A stretch of 21,661 nt of DNA, from assembly GCA_963696325.1 (NCBI GenBank), contig CAVOJV010000011.1, forward strand, positions 1-21,661, written 5' to 3'. The position numbers and the translations under genes were made by a program. Of the stretch, positions 1 to 8,713 are shown piece after piece. The stretch comes from CAVOJV01 sp963696325. Its GTDB lineage: Bacteria; Pseudomonadota; Gammaproteobacteria; Competibacterales; Competibacteraceae. The notes beneath the pieces were generated by a model. The model did not search any database. It saw nothing but the letters and a program-made list of their open reading frames with translations, and was not told the DNA's origin. Position 1 is the stretch's first letter, and each line of letters starts with the position of its first letter.

Positions 1-488
1 GTGCCTTTGAAATAGGCCCCTATAAGATTTTCTCGAAACAAATACCTTGAAAACTCCCTTTTGACTCTTTCAAAAGCCTTTCCATAGTGGAGAAAAGGCC
101 GCCCCTGCCTTACTGGAGTTTCATTGAAAATAGCGGTCATTCCCTTGACAAATTCATCCGAGTATTCTGCTTCCTTAATGACCAGCCCTGCCTTTGCGGC
201 TTTCTTCAACCCACGCCTGACGTTGGAATCAACTTGATGTTTTAGCCAATCATTGTAATCTGTTACAGGAAGAACCGCCACAGTTTCCCATTCCATGGGA
301 TATGAGAATAAGGGGGTGGTGTGGGGAAGCCTTTGCCAGAAGGTGAAAATGTCTATATCGGGTCGCGACTTCCTTAGCTCAGTGACGAGCGCATCAGGAG
401 TCAACACATCCTCATACCATTCCTGCTCGATGCGCGCGATACGCGGAAACCCTCCACTGACTGCTATCTGCTGATTCAGTTCAGACAT
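1..488 (-). CDS. FemAB/GNAT-like protein, N-terminal part, cut by the window edge
   Basis: This open frame begins at the ATG at 488-486, with GGGAG about 8 bases upstream, and runs off the left edge without a stop, giving about 162 residues. Visible stretches include IARIEQEWYEDV near the start, DIFTFWQRLPHTTPLFSYPM in the middle, then NVRRGLKKAAKAGLVIKEAE and IFNETPVRQGRPFLHYGK. From memory, these resemble a family common in polysaccharide loci that is usually annotated as hypothetical or as a FemAB/GNAT-fold acyltransferase. The C-terminal half, where the acceptor and cofactor site would lie, is outside the window. Its position as the last visible gene downstream of AsnB and a GT2 enzyme suggests it modifies a glycan or its precursor. 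The family match is fairly good but the substrate is unknown. Confidence 0.7.
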   Translation of the reverse strand, partial: MSELNQQIAVSGGFPRIARIEQEWYEDVLTPDALVTELRKSRPDIDIFTFWQRLPHTTPLFSYPMEWETVAVLPVTDYNDWLKHQVDSNVRRGLKKAAKAGLVIKEAEYSDEFVKGMTAIFNETPVRQGRPFLHYGKAFERVKREFSRYLFRENLIGAYFKG

Positions 489-585
489 CCCGAACTCCCT
501 TCACAAGAACCAAAGGGCGCTCACCTTCAGCCTCAAACGCCCTGATTGTCTTGCCGCAAAGAACCGCCACAGCCTTAAGCGTCAC
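481..585 (-). CDS. Possible small ORF overlapping the FemAB-like start
   Basis: A GTG at 585-583 opens a 34-codon frame ending at TGA 483-481, overlapping the ATG of the next gene by 8 bases. Its residues (for example KTIRAFEAEGERPLVLVKG) look protein-like rather than random. The frame is open back to the stop of the preceding glycosyltransferase. It could be a very small gene, the true start of the FemAB-like protein in another frame, given how many indels this sequence carries, or a remnant of a lost gene. I do not recognise a family. Confidence 0.25.
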   Translation of the reverse strand: MTLKAVAVLCGKTIRAFEAEGERPLVLVKGVRDV

Positions 586-589
586 GGCG

Positions 590-1593
590 CTAACAACCGA
601 CCTTTGCACGGATTCTGTCCAGCTCACGGCCCGCCAGGAGGGTTAGCTTCCCCTTCCCAGCTTGCAGCCTCTCGGAAACCCGCCACCCAAAGACCCTCTC
701 AACCGTCCTGTAGGTCCGACCCCGCTCTGGAGGCAGCACCCCTTCACCCAGTTGCAGGGCGGTTCGGTTGATCCGTTCGGCCAGGTCCATCCTGTGGGGA
801 TAAAAATACGAAATCCAGGCCTTCAAATACTTCACGCTCGCCCGCCGCGTCCGTTCGGTGCTTTGAAGCTTGAGCAGATGGGCAATCGAGAGCTCGATGG
901 ACAGGACCAGGGACTCCAGGGCTTTGTCGGAGCGGCTCCAGTTGAGGCTTCCGAGGTTGCCCTCCCGGTAGTAACACCTGGCCGTATCGACAAACCGCAC
1001 GAGTCACTCGCCGCGACGAGACGAAAGACATATTCCCCATCATCATCCCCGGAAAGGGACAGCCTTTCGTCCCACAGACCGGCCATATCGATCAGTTTGC
1101 GACTCACGAGCCATGCGGTGGGATTCATCCAGTCACAGGTCTCAAACTTCCTGATCATCCATTCGACAGGCTCCAGGTCGGCCCACAACGGCCCGGGGGT
1201 GAATCGTGCCCTGCTGACGCAAAAGTAGAACCGACCCCACGCAGAGGTGAACAGGACTCTCGAGCCAGGAATTCTCTCCTGGGCTTCCATTTGATGCCGG
1301 ATCTTCCCCGGGTCGAGCAGATCGTCCGCGTCCAGCCACTGGATGAAGTCCCCCTGAGCCAGGCTCAGTGAACGGTTTCTCGTGGCGCAGGCCCCCATGT
1401 TGTCCTGGGTTTCAACCCTGACGGATTTCGATTCGAACATTCGAGCCACTGCCAGGGTCTTGTCCCTGGACCCGTCGTCGATGACAATGATTTCCTTGTT
1501 GCTCCAGGTTTGATCGAGTGCAGACTGAATCGTCTGGGCGATCCAGCGCTCCGCGTTGTATGCCGGTATCAGAATGGAGACCAGGTCACCCAT
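590..1593 (-). CDS. GT2-family glycosyltransferase (one frameshift)
   Basis: This is a GT-A fold glycosyltransferase of family 2, which transfers a sugar from a nucleotide donor to a growing lipid-linked glycan at the cytoplasmic face. It starts at ATG 1593-1591. It opens with VSILIPAYNAERWIAQTIQS, has VIDDGS at residues 37-42, ACATRNRSL near 69-77, and the metal-binding WLDADD at 86-91. LSGDDDGEYVFRL near residue 185 fits the usual catalytic-base region. The frame breaks at about 1001-1003: AASDS continues one frame over as VRFVDTARCYYREGN, which fits a missing base. The repaired length is about 334 residues, normal for the family. It lies 35 bases after the AsnB stop, so it is probably in the same transcript. 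Donor and acceptor cannot be told. Confidence 0.88.
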
Positions 1594-1628
1594 CGAACCC
1601 CCAGGTCATTTTCAGCCAAGCCGATGCC

Positions 1629-3495
1629 TCAGAACGCCCTCAACCATTCCTCAAGAGCGACCAGGCTGTACAGGATCTTGTGGTGATCGCTCTTCCCCTG
1701 GTCGTGCGCTTTGAGAAGGCCTCCCACGGGCTCTTTGCTGAGAACGCCGAACATCAGCGAACTGCCATCCAGCAGATAGTCCCGCATCTTGCCGCTCAAT
1801 GATTCCCTGAACCATTGGTCGACGACGTTCACCGCGAAGCCGCGCTTCTTCCTCCTGAGAAGCGCTCCAGGCAGGAATCGCCTGCACACCCGGCGGTGAA
1901 GCCACTTGCGGCTTCCATGCCGAACCTTGAAGTGCGCGTTCAGCCGCTCCACGTATTCCACGATTTCAAGGTCCAGGTAGGGGACTCTCACCTCCAAGCT
2001 GTGGGCCATGGAGAGCTTGTCACCGAACATCAGCAGTTCGTCGGGCAGGGACGAGCGGACTTCGAGGAACTGGAATCCCCCAAGCTCATCCGTCTTCTCG
2101 GAGAGCGCTCCCAATTCCCCCCAGTACTCCAGGACCCTGTTCCCGGCGCCGGCAGGCAGGGAGCCGTCCTGAAACAGCCTGTCGATTTCAGCTCCCGGGA
2201 GGATGGAAAACACCTCCTGGTAGCGCCGCATCCGATCGGGGGCATCCAGGGAGCACAAGCCCCGTTTGATCGCCTCGTTTCGCGGGATCGCAAAACCGGC
2301 GCGCGCGATCCCCTTTCGGAACCACCCGGGCAGATGCCGCCACCACGCTCCATATCTGACTCCAAGGTGCCGGGTATAGCCCCCGAACAGCTCGTCCGGA
2401 CCCTGGCCGATAAGGGCCACCTTCACATCCTGTCTGGCCCGTTCGCACACGAAATACATCGGAACAACGGATGAGGACGCGACCGGCTCCTCCAGTGAGG
2501 AAATAATCTTGGGGAGCGACGCTCTCGAACGTTCCCCGGTCAAGCTGGACCCCCGCGAAATGAGCCGAAAAGATCCTTGCCGTTTCCGCTGCGTCGGCAA
2601 GCTCATCGTCGCTGAAACCCCGCCCGTAACCGACAGTAAAGACCGGCCAGGCATCCCCGTGGAGGTTCATCAACCCCAGAAGTAGACCCGAATCGATGCC
2701 GCCGCTCAACAGGAGCCCCAACGGGACATCGCTGATCAGTTGCCGTTTCACGGCACGCTTGTAGATGTCCAGCAGCGCCTCTTCAGCCTCACGATCGTCC
2801 GGCTGGGGGTGAAAAGGCTCGGGGCTGAACCGGTACCATCGCTCAAGCCGCGCTTCCCCGCTTTCGACGACGAGCCGGGTCCCGGCTGCCAGCTTGCTGA
2901 TTCCCTCGAAAAGGGTCAGGGGTGCCGGGGTGTAGCGATATCTCAGGAAGAGGTTCAAAGCCGCAATGTCCACCTCAGGTCGCTCCCCGGTGGCGGCCAG
3001 GATGGGGCGCACCTCGGAGCCGAACATCAGCCGCCCGTTTTCGATTTGGTAATACAGCGGCTTGATGCCCATGGCGTCGCGGGCGAGAAGCAGCCGTCGT
3101 TTCTCCACGTCCCACACAGCGAGGCCGAACATGCCGTTCAGGCGGTTCAGCACGTCCATGCCCCACTCCTTGTAACCGTGAACGATGACCTCGGTATCGC
3201 AGCTCGTCAGGAACTGGTGGCCGCGCTCCTGCAGCTCCCGCTTCAGTTCCTGAAAATTGTAGATTTCCCCGTTGAAGACGACCCAGACCGCCCCTTCCTG
3301 GTCGGACATGGGCTGGTGCCCCCCGGCCAGGTCGATGATGGAGAGCCGGCGAAACCCCAGCCCAAGCGATCCCGAGAAGAAAAAGCCCTCGTCGTCCGGG
3401 CCTCGATGAGTCATGGACAGGGTCATCCTGTGGACGCTCTCGGGCTCGACGGGCTCCCCAGACTTGAAGTTAAACTGGCCGCAGATGCCGCACAT
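1629..3495 (-). CDS. asnB: Asparagine synthetase B-type glutamine amidotransferase (one frameshift)
   Basis: The enzyme pairs an N-terminal glutaminase (Ntn hydrolase) with a C-terminal ATP-dependent synthetase. Cys2 is the first residue after Met in MCGICGQFNF. Arg50 (RLSIIDL), NGEIYN at 75-80 and CDTE at 99-102 form the glutamine site. The PP-loop SGGIDS is at 264-269, and IGQGPDELFGGY follows in the synthetase half. The start ATG 3495-3493 has GAGG about 7 bases upstream. The frame changes near 2525, where GVQLDRGTFE continues as SLPKIISSLEEPVA. The repaired length is about 622 residues, normal for AsnB. In polysaccharide clusters such enzymes can amidate uronic acids instead of aspartate (WbpS and WbmI are known examples). 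The location here makes that plausible, but the sequence alone cannot separate the two roles. Confidence 0.92.
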
Positions 3496-3537
3496 ACATT
3501 ACCTCAGGAGTGTGGATCGCATGGGGAGCAAGAAAGA

Positions 3538-4778
3538 TCATTCCGTCTCGTCGAGATCATTTCGCGTCCCGACGCCGTCATGAAGAAAAAGACAGAGGCT
3601 CCTGAACATCTGGGACTGTGCCCATCGGTGCATGGGAACCTCATCCCATCCGAGCAGAAGCTCCCTGGAGCGGAACGATCCGTCCGGTTTGATCCATCGG
3701 TTGAGAAAATCACCGAGCACCGTCTCCATGGTGTCTTCGAGGCCACTGATACGTCCCTTCAGCAGGATGCACAGGTTGACGCATTCCGCGTAATCATAGA
3801 GCTCCCGCCGGTAGACCGTGAGGCGCGGGGCCACGGCAAACGGCTTCGGCAATCCCCTGTCATCCATGAGATTGTCGAGGTAATACCGCATGCCCTTCTC
3901 GATGGTGCCGCCGCATCGCGGATCGCCCGTCATTCTCTCGATCTTCGCCAGTGCCTTCAGCACGAAGCAGGTGTGAAAGTGGTCCACGAAGCCCCGCGCA
4001 TCGCCGACTGCGTAAGGCCATGAGCCGTCCTCACGCTGTGCCTGCACAACGAATTCGATATTCCCGTCGGCAGCCTCGCGGTACCGGTCGTCCGAGAACT
4101 GGAGGTACGCGCAGGTGAGGAGAAAAGCCCGGTAGGCACTGGCGTTCACCACGCCGCCCTGATTGTCGTATGGCCCGTAACCACAGGAAAACGCCCCGGG
4201 GGACTGTTCGAAATCCCTGATGTCATGGAGCGCATGCATGGCAATGGATTGCATGACCGCCAGCCACCGTTCGTCCCTGTCGATCCGGTAGACCATTTCG
4301 AAGGCTTCATAGACGTACGGAAGGGTCGTGATGAAGGGGGTGTTGGCTGGGATCGTGCCATTGCGAGTCACCCAATCGAACGGGTACCCCCAGCAGTGGC
4401 GTTCGAATCCAGGGGCACGGGATCTCTGCAATTGTTCCAAAAAATGAACGGCCTTCCGGTAGAGGTCGATCCTTTCCACCGAGCCTGCCAGCAGGGCAAA
4501 ACCCATGGCATAATGCGCATCGGCGATGGGAAAGCGCTGCTTCCTCCAGAAAAATCTTCGAGCAGAGGGTACGAACGCCTCGCAGAAGATCAGGGGTGAC
4601 ACCCCCACGATCCCCAGCAACGGTTTTTCATAATAGAGCGATTTAATCTCCGGCCCACAGGGCCGGCAAAAAACGACTGGTGGTCATACGAGGTTTCGCC
4701 GTAGCGGTCAAGCCACTTGATGAAATTCTCCACGCATGAGCGTACTCTCTCGAACAACTGTGGCGACAAGACGAACAC
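3538..4778 (-). CDS. Cytoplasmic protein of probable alpha/alpha-barrel fold, polysaccharide-locus type (one frameshift)
   Basis: The repaired protein is about 413 residues with no signal peptide or membrane segment. It carries repeated helical pairs rich in aromatic residues, such as HCWGYPFDW, ITTLPYVYEAFEMVYRI, DGSWPYAVGD and GFVDHFHTCFVLKAL, as seen in (alpha/alpha)6-toroid proteins acting on glycans or prenyl chains. The start GTG 4778-4776 follows AGGAGGGA very closely; an in-frame TAG lies just upstream, so the start is here or at the TTG 4769-4767, which is better spaced. The frame breaks near 4650, where SFFAGPVG continues as EIKSLYYEKPLLGIVG. It sits between GT2 and AsnB genes with gaps of about 40-50 bases. 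I recognise it only as a hypothetical protein typical of exopolysaccharide loci; a lyase, epimerase or hydrolase role is possible but unproven. Confidence 0.75.
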
Positions 4779-4830
4779 TCCCTCCTACCCGTCCAGGGAT
4801 TCTGCAGGCTGATCCCCTGGCCCTAGTCAT

Positions 4831-5715
4831 TCAGCGGCACAGGTTTGCCCGATTCCCGATGACCTCCCTGAGCCGTTTCATCTGTTCCGCTCGATGGAAG
4901 CGCATGAGCTCCCCCGGCACAGTCCGCTCAATGCCCGTGGCCCATGCCCGGAAGTACCCCCAGATCAGGAGAAGCCCCCCCAAGACGTATGGCTTCTGGG
5001 TCATTTGAAACAATCCCCTGCACAATTGCCAAAGAGGATGCCCCCCCAAAAAGTAATCCTTCTTTCCATAGTGCAGCCGTGACTGGTAGACGTCCCCCCC
5101 GGCCGTCCCCATCGCCCGGTGGTGCGTGAAGACCCTTTCATCGAACGAGTAGGTTTGCCACCCTTTCATGCGCGCGGTGGTCACGGCCACCCAGTCGATT
5201 CCACCTCCCCTGATGGGCACATAGCCGCCGACGTCCTCGAGACACTGTCGCCGGAACAGCTGACACTGTCCATTCACGTGCTGCACACTGATGTAGCTGT
5301 CCCGGAACAAGTGAAAATCACCTTCGATATAGTGCGTTCCCGCCACCCCAAGCCTGGGCATCTTTTCGAACTGTTCCAGCAGGTACTCAAAATAGTCCTC
5401 CCCAAAGGACACATCCCCATCCAGGTTGCCAATGACGTCACAGGCCAGGTCCTTGACCCGTTCGCATCCCAGGTTGAACGCCAGGGCCTTGCCCGCAAAA
5501 TGGCGCTCCGGCCGCTCCGGCAGCCGAACCAGCTCCATCCACTCCCGGGACGCCAGGTAGGATTCGACGATCGCGTCGGTGCCGTCCATCGAGCCGTCGC
5601 TGACGATCACCCACCGCTTGGGCAGCACCGTCTGGGCAATGACCGACTTGAGGGTCAGCTCAATGTCGTCCGCTTCGTTTCGGGCGGCCGTCACCAGGGC
5701 ATATTCCAACGCCAT
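4831..5715 (-). CDS. GT2-family glycosyltransferase, intact
   Basis: This 294-residue protein is one of the few genes here without a frameshift. Features of a GT-A family 2 enzyme are the N-terminal YALVTAARNEADDIELTLKS, SDGS at 39-42, the metal-binding GNLDGD at 96-101, and GGGIDWVAVTTARMKGW in the acceptor half. A hydrophobic stretch (YVLGGLLLIWGYFRAWATG) near the C-terminus suggests membrane contact. I chose the ATG at 5715-5713 because AGGAAG lies about 8 bases upstream and homology begins at MALEYALV. A longer open frame to 5919 exists, but its extra residues are the preceding aminotransferase gene read in another frame. The start lies 26 bases upstream of the aminotransferase stop, so the two genes overlap slightly, as expected of co-translated genes. 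The sugar is unknown. Confidence 0.9.
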   Translation of the reverse strand: MALEYALVTAARNEADDIELTLKSVIAQTVLPKRWVIVSDGSMDGTDAIVESYLASREWMELVRLPERPERHFAGKALAFNLGCERVKDLACDVIGNLDGDVSFGEDYFEYLLEQFEKMPRLGVAGTHYIEGDFHLFRDSYISVQHVNGQCQLFRRQCLEDVGGYVPIRGGGIDWVAVTTARMKGWQTYSFDERVFTHHRAMGTAGGDVYQSRLHYGKKDYFLGGHPLWQLCRGLFQMTQKPYVLGGLLLIWGYFRAWATGIERTVPGELMRFHRAEQMKRLREVIGNRANLCR

Positions 5716-5738
5716 AAGGCCATCTTCCTTTCTCACGT

Positions 5739-6870
5739 TTATCGGAAAGCCGGCAAACGAGGCCTCCTGGGCCTGCGGCTGAACTCCCTGACTTTCTCTG
5801 CAATGTGCCCGATCGGGATCCCTGGAGTTCCGGAAACATGGGGATAGAAACAATCTCACGGGACACCCTGGTTGCCTCGGGGAAATAGGCTTCCTGATGA
5901 TTGAGATACGCATAGGCAAGTAGATTCGGCAAGGCGATGGGGTAATGAATCCCGGTGGATATTCCCTGGGACTGAGGAAGTGCTGAAACCTCTGCCGTTT
6001 CCCTTCTTGACCCTGACAACATAGAGGTGATAAACCGCTCTCACTCCCGGATGTCCACCGGGGTGCCGCGCGCTGTCTTCAAACTCGTTGTAGAGGGCTG
6101 CATTCCGTCGGCGCGCTTCGGTCCAGGTTGGGAGGTGCCTCAGCTTGACCTCCAGGATGGCGGCCTGAATCCCGTCCAGCCGACTGTTCACGCCTTCCAA
6201 TTTGTGGTTGTACTTTTCCATCCTGCCGTGGTTGGCGATCATCCTGGCCTTCTCTGCCAGGGCGTCGTCGTTGGTGACTATGGCCCCCCGTCGCCGTAGG
6301 CGCCCAGGTTCTTGCCCGGATAGAAGCTGAAGGACGCCATGTCCGCCGATGGACCCAATTTTGTCGTCCCTTGTACTCTGCCCCGTGGGCCTGGGCCGCA
6401 TCCTCCACGATCTTCAGCTCATATTTCCTCGCAATCTCCATAATGGGATCCATGTCCGCCGGCTGACCGTAGAGGTGCACCGGGAGGATCGCCCGCGTCT
6501 TCGGGGTGATCTTCGCTTCGATCTGAGCCGCATCGATGTTGTATGTCTCCGGGTTGATGTCCACGAACACCACCCGGGCGCCCGTCATGGTGACGGCCTC
6601 GGACGTGGCGATGAAGCTGTTCGCCACCGTGATCACCTCATCCCCTGGACCGATACCCAATGTCCTGAGTGCGATGGTGATCGCATCCGTTCCATTCCCG
6701 ACGGCAACGCAGTGCTTGACGCCGCAGAACCCGGCGAATGCGGTTTCAAAAGCTTTGACATAGGGGCCGCCAATGAACGCTGTCCTGGCGATGACCTCGG
6801 ACATGGCGCCGTCGATTTCCGGCTTGATGCTGTCGTATTGTGCTTTCAGGTCGACAAAGGGGATGTTCAT
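5739..6870 (-). CDS. DegT/DnrJ/EryC1/StrS aminotransferase, many frameshifts
   Basis: This is a PLP-dependent sugar-nucleotide aminotransferase, which converts a keto-sugar nucleotide to the amino sugar using glutamate. MNIPFVDLKAQYDSIKPEID is a classic N-terminus; VGNGTDAITIAL is at 58-68, IVEDAAQAHGAEY at 154-166, and the PLP lysine is in ASFSFYPGKNLGAYGDGG. The start ATG 6870-6868 has AAGGAGAG 5 bases upstream. Reading the whole protein needs at least six frame changes: near 6363, 6348, the G run at about 6285, about 5990 and 5965, and 5825. The C-terminus reads IGHIAEKVREF and ends at TAA 5741-5739. The repaired length is about 377 residues, which is normal. The gene follows a dehydrogenase and an acetyltransferase, so it probably makes the 3-amino group that the acetyltransferase then acetylates. 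Confidence 0.9.
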
Positions 6871-6915
6871 GGGCTCTCCTTGAACCAGTAGAAGCAGTGG
6901 GGACCGTCGAGGCGA

Positions 6916-7539
6916 CTAATACGGGAGCTCCGACATCTGTTTGATGATTCTTGCCGGGTTTCCGACGACGACCGCGTTGTCGGGGACATCGTGGGCCACG
7001 ACGGACCCGGCACCGATGAGGGCGTTTTTCCCAATGACCACTCCAGGCAGGATCGTGGCGTTCGCTCCAATCTTGGCCCCTCGCTTGACAACTGGGCCTT
7101 TGAGACTGGCTTTCACGCCGGGAGACAGGGGGTACTTCGCATTGGTGAGAACAACGTTGGGGCCAAGCCAGGCCCCCTCTTCGAGGATCGAGTATTCCGG
7201 CACGAATACCTGCGTGTGGATACGGACATTGTTTTCGATGCGGACATGGTGCTCGACCACGGACAGGGTGCCGATGCTCACATTTTCCCCGATCACATTG
7301 GATTCTCGAATGTTCACCTTGTGGCCGGTCTGGAAATTTGCACCGATCCGGTTGCCGGCATAGATCACGGTATGGGAACGTATGTGCGCACCCGGGCCGA
7401 TGAAGGTCTTGAGTTCTCCTTCATCATGTCCGCGGGGTGGGACGCCGAGAATGCAAAAGTCCTCAATGCTGAAAGGGTCGGCAATTTCAACTCCACTGTA
7501 AACCCGATAGTTTCGTTCCACTGGCACCTCTTGATTCAT
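6916..7539 (-). CDS. Left-handed beta-helix (hexapeptide-repeat) acetyltransferase, intact
   Basis: The 207-residue protein is built from hexapeptide repeats ([LIV]-G-x-x-x-x), for example FIGPGAHIRSHTVIYAGNRI, VIGENVSIGT, KIGANATILPGVVIGKNALI, and ends with the typical VPDNAVVVGNPARII. It is an acyl-CoA-dependent acyltransferase of the WbbJ/WlbB type, acting on amino-sugar nucleotides in the cytoplasm. The ATG at 7539-7537 was chosen because an earlier in-frame start overlaps the preceding dehydrogenase and carries no repeats. The ribosome site is weak, so coupling to the upstream gene, which ends 37 bases away, is likely. The aminotransferase that would supply its amine substrate follows by 45 bases. 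Acetyl-CoA as donor is an inference from family and context. Confidence 0.88.
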   Translation of the reverse strand: MNQEVPVERNYRVYSGVEIADPFSIEDFCILGVPPRGHDEGELKTFIGPGAHIRSHTVIYAGNRIGANFQTGHKVNIRESNVIGENVSIGTLSVVEHHVRIENNVRIHTQVFVPEYSILEEGAWLGPNVVLTNAKYPLSPGVKASLKGPVVKRGAKIGANATILPGVVIGKNALIGAGSVVAHDVPDNAVVVGNPARIIKQMSELPY

Positions 7540-7576
7540 GGGCACGCAGCATGTCCCAAGGGAAAACTCCGCTCCC

Positions 7577-8593
7577 TCAGGGGGTTGCATTGGCCTCGAC
7601 GGGGGACTTGTTTGCCTGTTCCAGAATTCCCACAACCCGCTTCGCATGTTCAATTCCGGTCATGCACGCGCTGCCCGTTTCGATGCAGTCAAAAAAGTGA
7701 TCCAGTTCAACTTTGAGCGGCTCCTTGAAATCGATTTTGGGTAGCAAAACATCCCCGGAACGATGCGCGAACGCGTGAAAATGGCCATTGTCGTAATCCA
7801 TGTTCTTTCCAAGGATCGCCATGCGGTCAATTCCCTTGTCGTAGATGGCGATCTTGTTCTCGGCCGTGTCGTCGTAAACCACCATCTTCTTCGAACCGAC
7901 CACGACCATCGTCCTGACCCGGTGGGGATCCAGCCAGCTCACGTGGATATTCGCCATGACCTTGTCGGGATATATGACGTTCAGAAAGACCACGTCGTCG
8001 ACGCCGCTCCTGGATGTAGCCCATGCCCGACGCGGAACACCGACAGGGGCTCCGGATCTCCCAGCCAGTACTGGATGATGCTGATGTCATGCGGAGCGAA
8101 ATTCCAGAGGGCGTCGACGTCGGAGCGGATGCGCCCCAGGTTGAGACGCTGGCTGTAGATGTAGCGGACTCCCCCAGCTCGCCGGCGTCGATCAGCTCTT
8201 TACGTAGCGCACGGCGGCGTTGAAGAGGAAGGTGTGGCCGACCATGAGCAGCAAGATGCCGCTCCCGGGCCACTCGACCGATTTCTTCCACCTCCGCCAC
8301 GCTTGTCGCCAGGGCTTTTCGACGAACACGTGCTTGCCGGCCTCGAGGGCTCGCATGGCGAGGTCGTAGTGTGTGGCCGCCGGCGTGGCGATGACGACCG
8401 CCGTTATGGCGGTGTCTTCAAGGACCTTCTCAATCGATTCGGTCACGTGGACTGCGGGATACAGACTGTTCACATAGCCTCGGCGCTCCGGAGACAGGTC
8501 GACGACCGCCGACACCTCACATCTTTTGCTCGCGACCAGATTTCTCAACAGATTCGGTCCCCAGTATCCGACTCCAAGTTGGGCTATCTTCAC
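7577..8593 (-). CDS. Gfo/Idh/MocA-family NAD(P)-dependent sugar-nucleotide dehydrogenase, many frameshifts
   Basis: The N-terminus VKIAQLGVGYWGPNLLRNL holds the Rossmann GxGxxG at about residues 7-12, AVVIATPAATHY follows, and the catalytic EKP motif (HVFVEKP) is near 92-94. Further parts in shifting frames read MVGHTFLFNAAVRYVK, RKELIDAGELGE, YSQRLNLGRIRSDVDALWNF with APHDISIIQYWLGD, then the beta-sheet C-terminal domain (ANIHVSWLDPHRVRTMVVVG). At least five indels lie near 8310, 8255, 8200, 8165 and 8010. The GTG start at 8593-8591 is supported by a strong ribosome site. The repaired length is about 339 residues, normal for the family. In this operon it probably oxidises C3 of a UDP-sugar or UDP-uronate, giving the ketone that the downstream aminotransferase uses. 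Confidence 0.88.
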
Positions 8594-8597
8594 CGTG

Positions 8598-8605
8598 TTC
8601 TCCTC
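8598..8605 (-). promoter_or_regulatory. Ribosome binding site deciding a GTG start
   Basis: On the minus strand the sequence reads GAGGAGAA, then four bases, then GTGAAGATAGCC. This strong Shine-Dalgarno site places the dehydrogenase start at the GTG 8593 rather than at the further upstream in-frame codon near 8677. Confidence 0.75.
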
Positions 8606-8713
8606 AAAATAGAGATTAATTTGTTGTGCATCTTCTCGGCTACTCACTCGCCAGACCTTAAATGAAAGATGCCGCATCGTCGAACCATGGCAGGCAACCG
8701 GTTGGGTGGTCGT

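Noticed and set aside
2740..4023. Long plus-strand open frame of 427 codons
   Set aside because: It lies antisense to the AsnB gene and the alpha/alpha protein, whose family motifs are unmistakable; its own translation is rich in H, P, Q and V and matches no family.
5716..5919. N-terminal extension of the GT2 glycosyltransferase
   Set aside because: The extra residues are the aminotransferase C-terminus in another frame; the ribosome site and homology both begin at 5715.
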